From Arthrobacter sp. Soil782 (lineage in GTDB: Bacteria; Actinomycetota; Actinomycetes; Actinomycetales; Micrococcaceae): a stretch of 64,000 nucleotides of DNA. Each line of letters opens with the position of its first letter. The stretch's first letter is position 1. Location of the stretch: assembly GCF_001428435.1 (NCBI RefSeq), contig NZ_LMSO01000012.1:62001-126000 (forward strand). Direction: 5' to 3'. Shown here piece by piece: positions 55,176 to 62,641 of the stretch. The translations under genes and the position numbers were made by a program. A model generated the notes under the pieces. The model was not told where the DNA came from, made no database searches, and saw only the letters and a program-made list of their open reading frames with translations.

Positions 55176-55703
55176 ATGCGGCTACTTACGGTGGGGCACG
55201 GAACAGCGGACCGGGAACAGTTCGGGGCGCTGCTTCAGGGAGCCCAGGTGCAGACCCTGGCGGATGTGCGTCGCTTTCCCGGCAGCCGCCGGAACCTCGA
55301 CACGCGGAAGGAAGCGCTCGAGGAGTGGTTGCCATCCGATGGAATCGATTACCGGTGGTTTGAGGATCTGGGCGGGCGCCGACGCAATGCTGCGGGCGAG
55401 CCGGAAACTGACACGTGGTGGCGGGTGGCGCAGTTCCGCGCCTATGCCGCCTACACCCGCACGGACGAATTCGCGGCCGCGCTGGCGGAGCTGCGGGAGG
55501 TCGCTGCACAGGCCTCCACCGCGATCATGTGCAGCGAGAGTGTCTGGTGGCGTTGCCATCGGCGCATTGTTGCGGACGTGCTGGTGCTGCTGCATGGCTT
55601 CGAGGTGCATCACCTCATGCCTGGTGGCCGGTTGACGCTGCATGAACCGTCCGCAGGCGCCCGAGTTTCTGACAGTGCCGTGTACTGGGATGTGCAGGAC
55701 TAG
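55176..55703 (+). CDS. DUF488 family protein
   Basis: The sequence RLLTVGHGTADREQFGALLQGAQVQTLADVRRFPGSRRN followed by WFEDLGGRRR and CSESVWWRCHRRIVAD is the DUF488 family pattern with its conserved Cys and Arg residues. It has 175 residues. It is divergent from the helicase gene and ends four bases inside the convergent MarR gene. The function is unknown; the motif suggests a nucleic-acid-linked protein. Confidence 0.85.
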   Translation: MRLLTVGHGTADREQFGALLQGAQVQTLADVRRFPGSRRNLDTRKEALEEWLPSDGIDYRWFEDLGGRRRNAAGEPETDTWWRVAQFRAYAAYTRTDEFAAALAELREVAAQASTAIMCSESVWWRCHRRIVADVLVLLHGFEVHHLMPGGRLTLHEPSAGARVSDSAVYWDVQD

Positions 55704-56188
55704 TCGACCAGCCCGGCACCGAACTTCCTCAGCAGGTCTGCAAGTGCGTGGCGCTCGCTGGCGGAGAGGCCCGCGAGCAGTTCGTCCTCAGCAGCCAGGT
55801 GGGTAGGGAGGGTTGCATCGACCAGGTCCTTCCCCTGTTGCGTCAGCGTTACTTCGGTTCCGCGCCCGTCAATGCTGCTTTTGGCGCGGGTAATCAGTCC
55901 GCGATCTTCCAGCCGGTTCAGGCGCTGTGCGACGGCGCTTGAGGTGATCATGGCGCTCGCAGCGAGGTCTTTCGGGCTAAGTGTGTAGGGGGATCCGTTC
56001 CTCCGCAGGGTGGCGAGCACGTCAAAAGACCCGGCATCCAGCCCGTGCCGCGAGAAGTTCTCCTCAAGCCGGCGTTCCGCCTGTTGCGCCACCCGGGAGA
56101 GCCGGCCCAGTACGTGCATGGGGGAGACATCGAGCTCGGGCCGCTCGCGATGCCACTGCTGCACAATCCCGTCCACGTGGTCAGTCAT
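55700..56188 (-). CDS. MarR-family regulator of the adjacent EamA exporter
   Basis: The winged-helix core (GSFDVLATLRRNGSPYTLSPKDLAASAMITSSAVAQRLNRLEDRGLITRAKSSIDGRGTEVTLTQQGKDL) is typical of MarR. The 162-residue protein is divergent from an EamA-family transporter, and two tandem palindromes span the 46-base gap. It likely represses both genes and is released by a small molecule that the exporter removes. Confidence 0.9.
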   Translation of the reverse strand: MTDHVDGIVQQWHRERPELDVSPMHVLGRLSRVAQQAERRLEENFSRHGLDAGSFDVLATLRRNGSPYTLSPKDLAASAMITSSAVAQRLNRLEDRGLITRAKSSIDGRGTEVTLTQQGKDLVDATLPTHLAAEDELLAGLSASERHALADLLRKFGAGLVD

Positions 56189-56198
56189 GGATCCACTC

Positions 56199-56228
56199 TA
56201 GACAGTTTGCTAAGCACTTAGCTACTAT
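56199..56228 (+). promoter_or_regulatory. Candidate leaderless promoter of the EamA gene
   Basis: TAGACA (56199-56204) and TACTAT (56223-56228) are separated by 18 bases. The -10 occupies the spacer between the two palindromes, and the predicted start falls at the GTG at 56235. No ribosome-binding site precedes that codon, so a leaderless mRNA is likely. Confidence 0.6.
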
Positions 56229-56246
56229 TGCTAAGTGCTTAGCAAA
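56206..56246. promoter_or_regulatory. Double palindromic operator between MarR and EamA genes
   Basis: Perfect 17-base arms (56206-56222 and 56230-56246) surround a seven-base spacer. Each arm is itself a palindrome: GCTAAG-CA-CTTAGC and GCTAAG-TG-CTTAGC. They are therefore two MarR dimer sites, one overlapping the promoter spacer and the other the start codon of the exporter gene. Occupancy of either would block RNA polymerase. Confidence 0.85.
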
Positions 56247-57161
56247 ACGAGTTGGGCCCTGTTGATAACCGCCCTTGCGCCGATGGTGTGGGGCAGCACC
56301 TATCTGGTGACCGTGGCCTTGCTGCCGCCAGGGCTTCCGCTGACTGCCGCGGTGCTTCGCGCACTCCCTGCCGGTCTCCTGCTTCTGCTGGTGGTGCGGC
56401 GGTTACCACGCGGCTCATGGTGGTGGAAGGCGCTTGTGCTTGGCGGCCTCAATATCGGGGTCTTCTTTGCGTTGCTCTTCGTTGCGGCGTACCGGTTGCC
56501 CGGGGGAGTGGCGGCGACCGTAGGCGCTGTTCAGCCGCTCATCGTGGCCGGACTGGCAACGTGGGTCCTCAAGGACCGGTTGTCGCTCAAAGTGGTGCTG
56601 GCGGGGATTACCGGTGCTGCCGGCGTCGCGCTTCTGGTTCTGTCACCGCAGGCGCGCCTCGATACGGTGGGCGTGCTCGCCGCACTGGGCGGGGCGGTGT
56701 CCATGGCTGCCGGCGTCGTGCTTGCCAAGAAGTGGGGCAAGGCAGAGAAGCCGCTCACCATGACGGCCTGGCAGCTGGTGGCCGGCGGGCTCCTGCTGGT
56801 CCCGCTGATGCTCATCGTCGAGGGGCAGCCGCCGGCGCTTACGGTGACCAACCTCGGCGGGTACCTGTACCTCTCGATCCTTGGAACAGCTGTGGCCTAC
56901 GTGCTGTGGTTCCGCGGTATTCAGCGGCTGCCGGTTACTGCTCCTTCATTCCTCGGTTTGCTCAGCCCCGTGGTCGCCGCGCTCCTTGGGTGGCTCGTGA
57001 TGGGCGAGCAACTGTCCCTTTTGCAGGGAGTTGGCGGGTTGCTGGTTCTGGGTTCCATCCTGGCGGTCAATGTGCGCAGGCGCTCCGGCAGGCAGCCGGC
57101 GGTTGCGCTGCCTGCCGTAGACCGGTTGCCTGAAATCTGCATCCCGACGCCGCTGCGTTAG
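56235..57161 (+). CDS. EamA/DMT family exporter
   Basis: The 308-residue protein has ten hydrophobic segments in two EamA repeats (WALLITALAPMVWGSTYLVTVALLP and AYRLPGGVAATVGAVQPLIVAGLATWVL early; GTAVAYVLWFRGIQRLPVTAPSFLGLLSPVVAALLGWLVMGEQLS late). Drug/metabolite exporters of this type move amino acids or small toxic molecules. It starts at a GTG inside an operator and has no SD. The partner MarR gene suggests induction by its substrate. Confidence 0.87.
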   Translation: MLSKTSWALLITALAPMVWGSTYLVTVALLPPGLPLTAAVLRALPAGLLLLLVVRRLPRGSWWWKALVLGGLNIGVFFALLFVAAYRLPGGVAATVGAVQPLIVAGLATWVLKDRLSLKVVLAGITGAAGVALLVLSPQARLDTVGVLAALGGAVSMAAGVVLAKKWGKAEKPLTMTAWQLVAGGLLLVPLMLIVEGQPPALTVTNLGGYLYLSILGTAVAYVLWFRGIQRLPVTAPSFLGLLSPVVAALLGWLVMGEQLSLLQGVGGLLVLGSILAVNVRRRSGRQPAVALPAVDRLPEICIPTPLR

Positions 57162-57198
57162 ATTTGTTGGACCGCACCCGTTTGACCAGGAGACATCC

Positions 57199-57657
57199 AT
57201 GAGCCCTCGTACCCTCTTCCGTAGCGTTGCCGTCGCGGAGGCGATCACGTGGGCACTGCTTCTGGCGGGCATGTATCTGAAGTACGTTACTGAAACCACT
57301 GAGATCCTGGTCTCGGTGGGTGGGGCACTGCACGGTTTCATCTTCCTCACGTACCTGGTGAGCACAACCTTTGTCTGGGTCAACCAGCGGTGGAGCACGG
57401 GCACCGGGGCGCTGGGCCTTTTGGCCGGTGTCATCCCGTTCGCCACGGTTCTTTTTGACTGGCAGCTTGAGCGCCGGGGAAAGCTCGACGGCGGATGGCG
57501 CCTTGCGGCCGGAAAGGACCAGCCGTCCGGTGCGGTTGAGAACCTTCAGGCGTGGGTGCTGCGCAACCCGCTCACGGCCGCACTGGTGGGAATCATCGGT
57601 GTCAGCGTGGTCTTTGCGGCCCTGTTGATCGCCGGTCCGCCCGTACCTGTGGGCTGA
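57199..57657 (+). CDS. DUF3817 membrane protein
   Basis: Four hydrophobic segments and the motifs VAEAITWALLLAGMYLKY and GGALHGFIFLTYLV match DUF3817, a family common in actinobacteria. It has 152 residues with a good AGGAGA ribosome site. It follows the exporter by 37 bases and may be co-transcribed with it. Function is unknown. Confidence 0.87.
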   Translation: MSPRTLFRSVAVAEAITWALLLAGMYLKYVTETTEILVSVGGALHGFIFLTYLVSTTFVWVNQRWSTGTGALGLLAGVIPFATVLFDWQLERRGKLDGGWRLAAGKDQPSGAVENLQAWVLRNPLTAALVGIIGVSVVFAALLIAGPPVPVG

Positions 57658-57717
57658 CTAGGTCTTTTTTGGGGTGACCGGCCGTGCATCCTTCGAGGCT
57701 GACCGAGTCTTACCTGG

Positions 57718-59052
57718 TCATGCGCCGGTAGCGCATCTTTGGAGGAGTTCCTGCTGATCCACCGGGTCGAGCCCGCTGCCGGACAGGGCACGCGCGATGC
57801 GCTGTCGCTGTTGGCCGAAAATCTCACCATGCCGGCCTGAGGCGTTGAGTTCTGTCTCATCCATCAGGTCAACCAGGCGGCGCGCTACGCGTGGGTCATC
57901 CATGCCGTAGGTGCAGATCTGCGACACGACCAGTTCAAGCAGCATGGACAAGGTTCGCCTGCGGATGGTGACCCTCACGTGGCCCTCGCTGTCAGTCATC
58001 ATCCGGTGTCCCGAGTCTTCCCTGGCCAGCGAGGACAGGCCTGCCGAGAGATGCCCCAAAGCGTGCACGCACGTCGTAGGGTCATTGACGCTGGGGGAGA
58101 TGGCTCGGACCGCGACGTCGAGGATCTGCTGCACCGGAAAGCCGATGTCCTGAACCGAGTTGCGTTCAAATCCGATGGTGGCGCAGTTCTCGACCGCCTG
58201 CCTGAGTTGTTGTGCTCGGTCCTCGGTCCAGTCGCCGCCGCCCCGTTGTGTTGCATATCCGTAGGGCACGCCCTCGACAAGGAAGTCTCCCGGCGGACGC
58301 TGGAGGACGATGACCACGTCGAACTGCCTGGCCACCTTGAGCAGCGCCTCCTCATTGACCTGCACGAGGAAGCCCGATGACCCGGCGGGTAGATCTAGCG
58401 CTCCAGCAGGGGCCTCCAGCTCAATGTGCGGTGTCGCAGATCCGCCCGTGACGCTGCCCATTGTCGACGATAGATCATCGTGGACGTCCGCCAACATTCG
58501 TTCCACCCGCAATTGGCGCGAGAGGTGACCAAGGAACAGAACCAGTCCAATGACGGTGGTCAGCGACAAAAGGAAGGACAGCGTGACGGCAATCTCCGGA
58601 ACAAAGCCGGTGGATTCCTCGTCGTTATCCCGGATTGTCCGCAGCACAGTCAGGGAATAAGCGAAGGTCGCCAGGAAAAGCGCGAGAGTGTTGTGGACAA
58701 ACCTGTCGCTGGTGAAGGTGCGCAGCAGGCGCGGCGAATACTGGCTGCTGGCAAGTTGCAGCGTGACGACCGTCAACGAGAAGGTCAGGGACGTCACGGT
58801 GATGGTTGATGCCGCTATTGCTTCCATGAGCGATCGCGCGGCCGCCGCGCCGCCGCCGAAGAGAAGTGCTGACAGTGCGGGCGGCATGTCGTCGTCGAGC
58901 TGGTGGTCAAGCCAGGTGACATACTGAGCGAGCACCACTGAGACGATGACCGCGGTGAGCGGGACCGGCCACAGCTGGGTTCGGATGTAGTCGCGAACCA
59001 TGCGCGGAGTCAGGTTCGTTGCACTGTGCCAGACTGACCTGCTGCGTTCCAT
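57718..59052 (-). CDS. DUF2254 membrane protein
   Basis: The first 200 residues hold four hydrophobic segments, including ITVTSLTFSLTVVTLQLASSQYSPRLLRTFTSDRFVHNTLALFLATFAYSLTVLRTI, the DUF2254 hallmark. A cytosolic region follows (QVNEEALLKVARQFDVVIVLQRPPGDFLVEG). At 444 residues it is full length. Function unknown. It is convergent with DUF3817; no clear terminator lies between them. Confidence 0.87.
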   Translation of the reverse strand: MERSRSVWHSATNLTPRMVRDYIRTQLWPVPLTAVIVSVVLAQYVTWLDHQLDDDMPPALSALLFGGGAAAARSLMEAIAASTITVTSLTFSLTVVTLQLASSQYSPRLLRTFTSDRFVHNTLALFLATFAYSLTVLRTIRDNDEESTGFVPEIAVTLSFLLSLTTVIGLVLFLGHLSRQLRVERMLADVHDDLSSTMGSVTGGSATPHIELEAPAGALDLPAGSSGFLVQVNEEALLKVARQFDVVIVLQRPPGDFLVEGVPYGYATQRGGGDWTEDRAQQLRQAVENCATIGFERNSVQDIGFPVQQILDVAVRAISPSVNDPTTCVHALGHLSAGLSSLAREDSGHRMMTDSEGHVRVTIRRRTLSMLLELVVSQICTYGMDDPRVARRLVDLMDETELNASGRHGEIFGQQRQRIARALSGSGLDPVDQQELLQRCATGA

Positions 59053-59101
59053 TCGAGAACAGTAGCAATGCGGAACGGGTCGCTGATATCTGAGCGAGAA
59101 C

Positions 59102-59434
59102 TTGCGTGAAAAAAGAAAGCCTGCTTATTATTCTCTGGTGCTTCAATCTTCAACGAGTCCCCTATCCTCAGCGCGAGACCATGATCGGCCCGGCATTGCC
59201 GAGGAACTGAGGGAATCGGCCCGCCGGATCCGGGATCTGGAACGGGTGCGGGTCCAGCTCGCGAGGACGCTGTTGGACGTTCAGCGGGCGGGCGAGACCT
59301 CCCGGGATCCTGACCATGTGCAGCGGTTGATCTCTGCCGCGGTGCGCGATCTTGAGGAGCTGGACGCCCGATTGTTCGAAGCGCGTACACTGCACTCTAC
59401 GACCGAGAGCTGCGAAACACTCCTCGCGAGCTGA
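59102..59434 (+). CDS. Small helical protein of unknown function
   Basis: Codon third positions are G/C-rich from about residue 25 onward and the sequence (GIAEELRESARRIRDLERVRVQLARTLLDVQRAG...DHVQRLISAAVRDLEELDARLFEARTL) looks like one or two long amphipathic helices, perhaps a coiled coil. A TTG at 59102 opens the frame, but a GTG at 59138 is more plausible. No clear ribosome site is seen. It is divergent from DUF2254. I assign no function. Confidence 0.45.
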   Translation: MREKRKPAYYSLVLQSSTSPLSSARDHDRPGIAEELRESARRIRDLERVRVQLARTLLDVQRAGETSRDPDHVQRLISAAVRDLEELDARLFEARTLHSTTESCETLLAS

Positions 59435-59533
59435 CGCCTTGCCTCGTAGCTGCCGCGTACCCTCGTGCGCGTGCGCTCGGCCCGCGGAGGAATCGTTCAT
59501 TCTGCGCCTGTACCTGGCCTGCGGAGCAATCGC

Positions 59534-60049
59534 CTAGCCTGCGGTCAGGTCATGTCCGGCGAGCTCCTCGGCGAACTTTTCCTGCGGCAAGTCACGGGAG
59601 TCCGTGTGTTCGTCCTGGCCTTGCCCAACGAGGCGGGGGAAACCGCCCAGGTCCCGGATGTGGGCAATCAGTTCTGCCCGTAGGACGGCGTCTGAGCCCA
59701 TCGACGACTGAGCTTCCTCGTCCTCCATTGCCTGGGCACGCTGTAGCACAGCCTTGCCCTCTGCGCTGAGGCTGACGATGAAGACACGGCGATCATCGTC
59801 GCTTCTGGTGCGTTGGATCAGGCCGCGTGTTTCCAGCCTTTCGAGCAGTTTGCCGGTGGTCTGTGCCTGAACGCGAAGTTCCCGGGCCAGTTCCACCTGC
59901 GTGATGGCGCTGGTTCTGCCGAGAACGCGCAGTGTCAGCAGTCCCGCGTGGGTGGTTCCCAGTTGACGGAGTCGCTCATTTTCCTGATTGGCGCTGAGCC
60001 GGGCAGCCGTGTTGAGAAGTCGGTTTGTTGGCCACTGCGCGATATCCAT
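59534..60049 (-). CDS. MarR-family regulator (second of two in tandem)
   Basis: The winged-helix motifs AITQVELARELRVQAQTTGKLLERLETRGLIQRTRSDDDRRVFIVSLSAEGKAVL are typical of MarR. At 171 residues it carries a C-terminal tail of ~45 residues rich in Asp and Glu (QDEHTDSRDLPQEKFAEELAGHD), not usual for the family. The ATG at 60049 is chosen; a longer TTG start at 60079 is poor. It lies 64 bases downstream of another MarR gene on the same strand. Confidence 0.85.
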   Translation of the reverse strand: MDIAQWPTNRLLNTAARLSANQENERLRQLGTTHAGLLTLRVLGRTSAITQVELARELRVQAQTTGKLLERLETRGLIQRTRSDDDRRVFIVSLSAEGKAVLQRAQAMEDEEAQSSMGSDAVLRAELIAHIRDLGGFPRLVGQGQDEHTDSRDLPQEKFAEELAGHDLTAG

Positions 60050-60113
60050 GATGTGTTGTCTCTTCCGGTCGCCGTGCAACGAATCCTTGTGGTTGGTTGA
60101 GCTTCTGTTGGTG

Positions 60114-60611
60114 TCAGGGGTGATGGGGCGTGTCCTCTTGTCCCACAGCCCAGGTCATGCGTTCCAGGAACCGCGTGACATGCAGCGCCTCCTCGGTGCT
60201 CAGTGATTCAGCAACTTCGAGCATCCGTGTGTGCATCCCGCCGAGAGTTTCACGTACTTCTGTGTCAGCACTGCCGGTTGGGATGATCTCGACGGAACGC
60301 CGGTCGGTGGGGTGTGGTCGGCGGATCAGGTGTCCGCTCGCAACAAGACGGTCAACGAGTCCGGTAGTGGACGCCGTCGAAATCTTCAGCATGCGCGAGA
60401 GGTCCTTGGGGCTGATGCAATGCCCGGCCTTGTGGGCTCGCATGGCATACCTGATAGCCAGCAGGTCTGTTTCATTCATCTTCATGGAATCACGGGTTCG
60501 ACGGCGCATCTCGGCTTCTGCGGCACGGTATGCGCGGAGCGCGTTGAGCACATCCACGCTGCCAGGGTTGTCCTGGTCGGCGTACCAATAGCCTGCGCCG
60601 TCGGGGTTCAT
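60114..60611 (-). CDS. MarR-family regulator (first of two in tandem)
   Basis: The winged-helix part (MKMNETDLLAIRYAMRAHKAGHCISPKDLSRMLKISTASTTGLVDRLVASGHLIRRPHPTDRRSVEIIP) is a MarR domain. The ATG at 60611 is chosen because GGAG lies six bases upstream; ATGs at 60623 and 60632 lack a ribosome site. It faces the unknown gene at 60809, with two CTAG-type palindromes between them. It is likely an autorepressor and the controller of that gene. Confidence 0.85.
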   Translation of the reverse strand: MNPDGAGYWYADQDNPGSVDVLNALRAYRAAEAEMRRRTRDSMKMNETDLLAIRYAMRAHKAGHCISPKDLSRMLKISTASTTGLVDRLVASGHLIRRPHPTDRRSVEIIPTGSADTEVRETLGGMHTRMLEVAESLSTEEALHVTRFLERMTWAVGQEDTPHHP

Positions 60612-60650
60612 AGCGGTCTCCATATGAATCATTTTATCGCTCAGCTATAT

Positions 60651-60665
60651 GCTAGGCCACCTAGC
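60651..60665. promoter_or_regulatory. CTAG-type palindromic operator before the first MarR gene
   Basis: GCTAGG and CCTAGC flank a three-base centre. It lies 40 bases upstream of the MarR start, inside the probable promoter. A related CTAG site lies at the other end of the intergenic region. Confidence 0.55.
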
Positions 60666-60735
60666 GAATCTAAAGGCCGAGGAAGGTTTTTACGCCACCT
60701 CAAGAACGACTCATCTTTTGTTCTGTTTCTGGTGA

Positions 60736-60764
60736 TGGACAGTCAAGCTAAGGTCATATATAAC
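60736..60764 (+). promoter_or_regulatory. Candidate promoter of the unknown gene at 60809
   Basis: TGGACA (60736-60741) and TATAAC (60759-60764) are separated by 17 bases. The -10 overlaps the TAACTAG half of the adjacent palindrome, so a protein bound there would block the promoter. Confidence 0.55.
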
Positions 60765-60779
60765 TAGTCAGGCTAGTTA
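60761..60779. promoter_or_regulatory. CTAG-type palindromic operator overlapping the promoter of the gene at 60809
   Basis: TAACTAG and CTAGTTA are perfect arms around a five-base centre. It covers the -10 and transcription start region. Size, symmetry and proximity to the two MarR genes fit a MarR operator. Confidence 0.6.
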
Positions 60780-60808
60780 CTATTCCACCTATTGATAGAG
60801 AGCGGCAG

Positions 60809-61159
60809 ATGATCACCATCGCTCACGAGTTGCCCGGGGAGATTGTCTCGGGTTCTGCTGGTAACGCCTTGGATTTGGGCGACCAGCTGTGGATGTCCGA
60901 AATCGATGTGGCGTTCGACGACAGCGCCTCAGGTACCGAACGGGTCATTGCCGCCGCCGGGGCTGTCGAGTCGCTCGAGTGGAAACTGGATCGTGCTCGA
61001 GCCGGTCTTGCCGAGGCGATCGAGCGGGCCGCGTCCGAGGGATGTCCGGTAGACGCAATTGCCGTGGCTGCGGGAATGACGCAAGAAGACATCACCTCTC
61101 TGCTCTGGGCGCCCTGTAGTCCAGTAATGCTCTCCTCCAGGAATCATCAGAACGCGTAG
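60809..61159 (+). CDS. Small protein of unknown function with a C-terminal HTH-like segment
   Basis: The 116-residue protein is acidic in its first half. A central region holds a helix (ESLEWKLDRARAGLAEAIERAASEG), and a possible helix-turn-helix follows (PVDAIAVAAGMTQEDITSLLW). No family is recognised. The SD is weak (GAGAGCGG). Its end overlaps the convergent radical SAM gene by 13 bases. A MarR-type operator covers its promoter, so it is probably inducible. Confidence 0.6.
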   Translation: MITIAHELPGEIVSGSAGNALDLGDQLWMSEIDVAFDDSASGTERVIAAAGAVESLEWKLDRARAGLAEAIERAASEGCPVDAIAVAAGMTQEDITSLLWAPCSPVMLSSRNHQNA

Positions 61160-62211
61160 CGAACCCGGCAGTACGGTGCTATCTCCTCGATGAGCTCGGT
61201 TAGCTGCCGCACGTACCGCCCCTTTGTGCCGGAGCGATAGCGGACGTTGGTAAAGCCGTTGGAAGAGACCTTCGACTCCTGCAGGTCTGGCCGCCACAGC
61301 ACACTCTCCGCCTGCGGATGCCATCCGAGGTTCACCTCGTGCAGGCGCTCGTTGTGGGTGAGGAAGATGACTTCCGCTGCGAGCTGGGCCTTTGCCGCAG
61401 GAGTGAGTGTCGCATCGAGCTGGCGGAGGAGGTCCGCCCAGTCGCGGAGCCAGGTGTCCGTGATAATCACGGGGGAGAAGTTCACGTGGACCTCGTACCC
61501 GGCGTCAACGAAATCGTTGATCGCGGCCATCCGCTCTGCCACGGGTGAGGTGCGAACGTCGATCGACTTGGCGAGGTCCGCGGGCATGAGGGAAAAGCGG
61601 ATCCGGGTGCGGCCGCCGTGGTCCCAGCTCAGCATTGCCGGATTAACGTACTTGGTGGCGAACGAGAGTTTGGCGGTGGGCAGGTCGCGGAAGAGCTCGA
61701 CCAGATCCTCGACGTTGTCGCTGATCAGGGCGTCCACCGAGCAGTCGCTGTTTTCCCCGATGTCGTAGACCCACAGCTCGGGATCACACTGGTTGGGTTC
61801 GAGCTTCATGCCCTGACGCGTGGCGTGCCGTTCAAGCGCGCCGGCGATCTGCTCGATGTTGGCGAACACCGTCACCGGGTTGCTGTACCCCTTGTGGCGG
61901 GGAACGTAGCAGTATGCGCACGCCATGGCGCAACCGTTGGCTGTGGAGGGAGCGATGAAGTCTGCGGATCTGCCGTTCGGCTTGACGGTGAGCGACTTCT
62001 TGACGCCGAGGACCAGCGCCTCGGTCTTGATCCGTGACCAGCGCGGGACGTTTGTTTCATCGCCGTGGACTTCCGGGATGTTCCAGTGGTTGTCCACCAG
62101 CACGACGTCGGCTTCCGGCCACCGCTCCACAATCTCCTTTCCGCGAGGCAACTTGAGAGCGGCAGGCTGCGCATAGATGCGCTTGATCTGCAGCAGCCGG
62201 TTGAATTCCAT
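61147..62211 (-). CDS. Radical SAM protein of the spore photoproduct lyase family (SplB-like)
   Basis: The CxxxCxxC motif (Cys94, Cys98, Cys101 in NGCAMACAYCYVPRHKGYSNP) binds the [4Fe-4S] cluster. The 354-residue protein follows the spore photoproduct lyase layout, including SFATKYVNPAML and RIRFSLMPADLAKSIDVRTSPVAERMAAINDFVDAGYEVHVNFSPVIIT. True SPL repairs the UV lesion of endospores; this host is not expected to form them, so the substrate here is likely different or the protein repairs another DNA lesion. Confidence 0.88.
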   Translation of the reverse strand: MEFNRLLQIKRIYAQPAALKLPRGKEIVERWPEADVVLVDNHWNIPEVHGDETNVPRWSRIKTEALVLGVKKSLTVKPNGRSADFIAPSTANGCAMACAYCYVPRHKGYSNPVTVFANIEQIAGALERHATRQGMKLEPNQCDPELWVYDIGENSDCSVDALISDNVEDLVELFRDLPTAKLSFATKYVNPAMLSWDHGGRTRIRFSLMPADLAKSIDVRTSPVAERMAAINDFVDAGYEVHVNFSPVIITDTWLRDWADLLRQLDATLTPAAKAQLAAEVIFLTHNERLHEVNLGWHPQAESVLWRPDLQESKVSSNGFTNVRYRSGTKGRYVRQLTELIEEIAPYCRVRYAF

Positions 62212-62283
62212 GCGTCCATCCTTCCGTCTCGCGCGGGACGCCGCAGGCGGTTAAGCCCACGGCGTCCATCTCAATGGGGTGAG

Positions 62284-62481
62284 TTACAGGATCGGGCGGC
62301 CGCCTGTGACGGCGATCCGAGCGCCTGACATGTAGCTACCGTCGTCGGACGCAAGGAGACCATAGGTAGGAGCGAGTTCGGCGGGCTGGCCGGCTCGTCC
62401 CAGAGGAGTGTCGTCGCCGAACTGGGGATCCATCGCCGACTGAACGCCCGGTACATCCTGCTGTTGTGCTGGCTGGCTCAT
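62284..62481 (-). pseudogene. SDR gene reduced by a large in-frame deletion
   Basis: The 65-codon frame joins the first ~20 residues of a YghA-type SDR (SQPAQQQDVPGVQSAMDPQ) directly to its last ~45 (FGDDTPLGRAGQPAELAPTYGLLASDDGSYMSGARIAVTGGRPIL). The NAD-binding and catalytic middle, about 220 residues in a normal member, is absent. The frame is intact, so a short protein could still be made, but it cannot be an active dehydrogenase. Confidence 0.7.
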
Positions 62482-62592
62482 GATTTTTTCTCCACTGTTC
62501 GTTGTCTATCGATGGGAACTTTTGCGCAGCTCCGGTGACTTTCCAGCGCCGGAACCCGCCGTAGCTGCACAAAATTTCCTCGCGGTTTAACC

Positions 62593-62627
62593 GAAAAGGC
62601 CCGCCGTTTGGGGGAAACGACGGGCCT
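62593..62627 (-). terminator. Intrinsic terminator of the following membrane protein gene
   Basis: On the minus strand AGGCCCGTCGTTT pairs with AAACGGCGGGCCT (one mismatch) and is followed by TTTT. It lies 15 bases after the stop of the gene at 62642. Confidence 0.8.
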
Positions 62628-62641
62628 GGCTTCTGGGGTGC

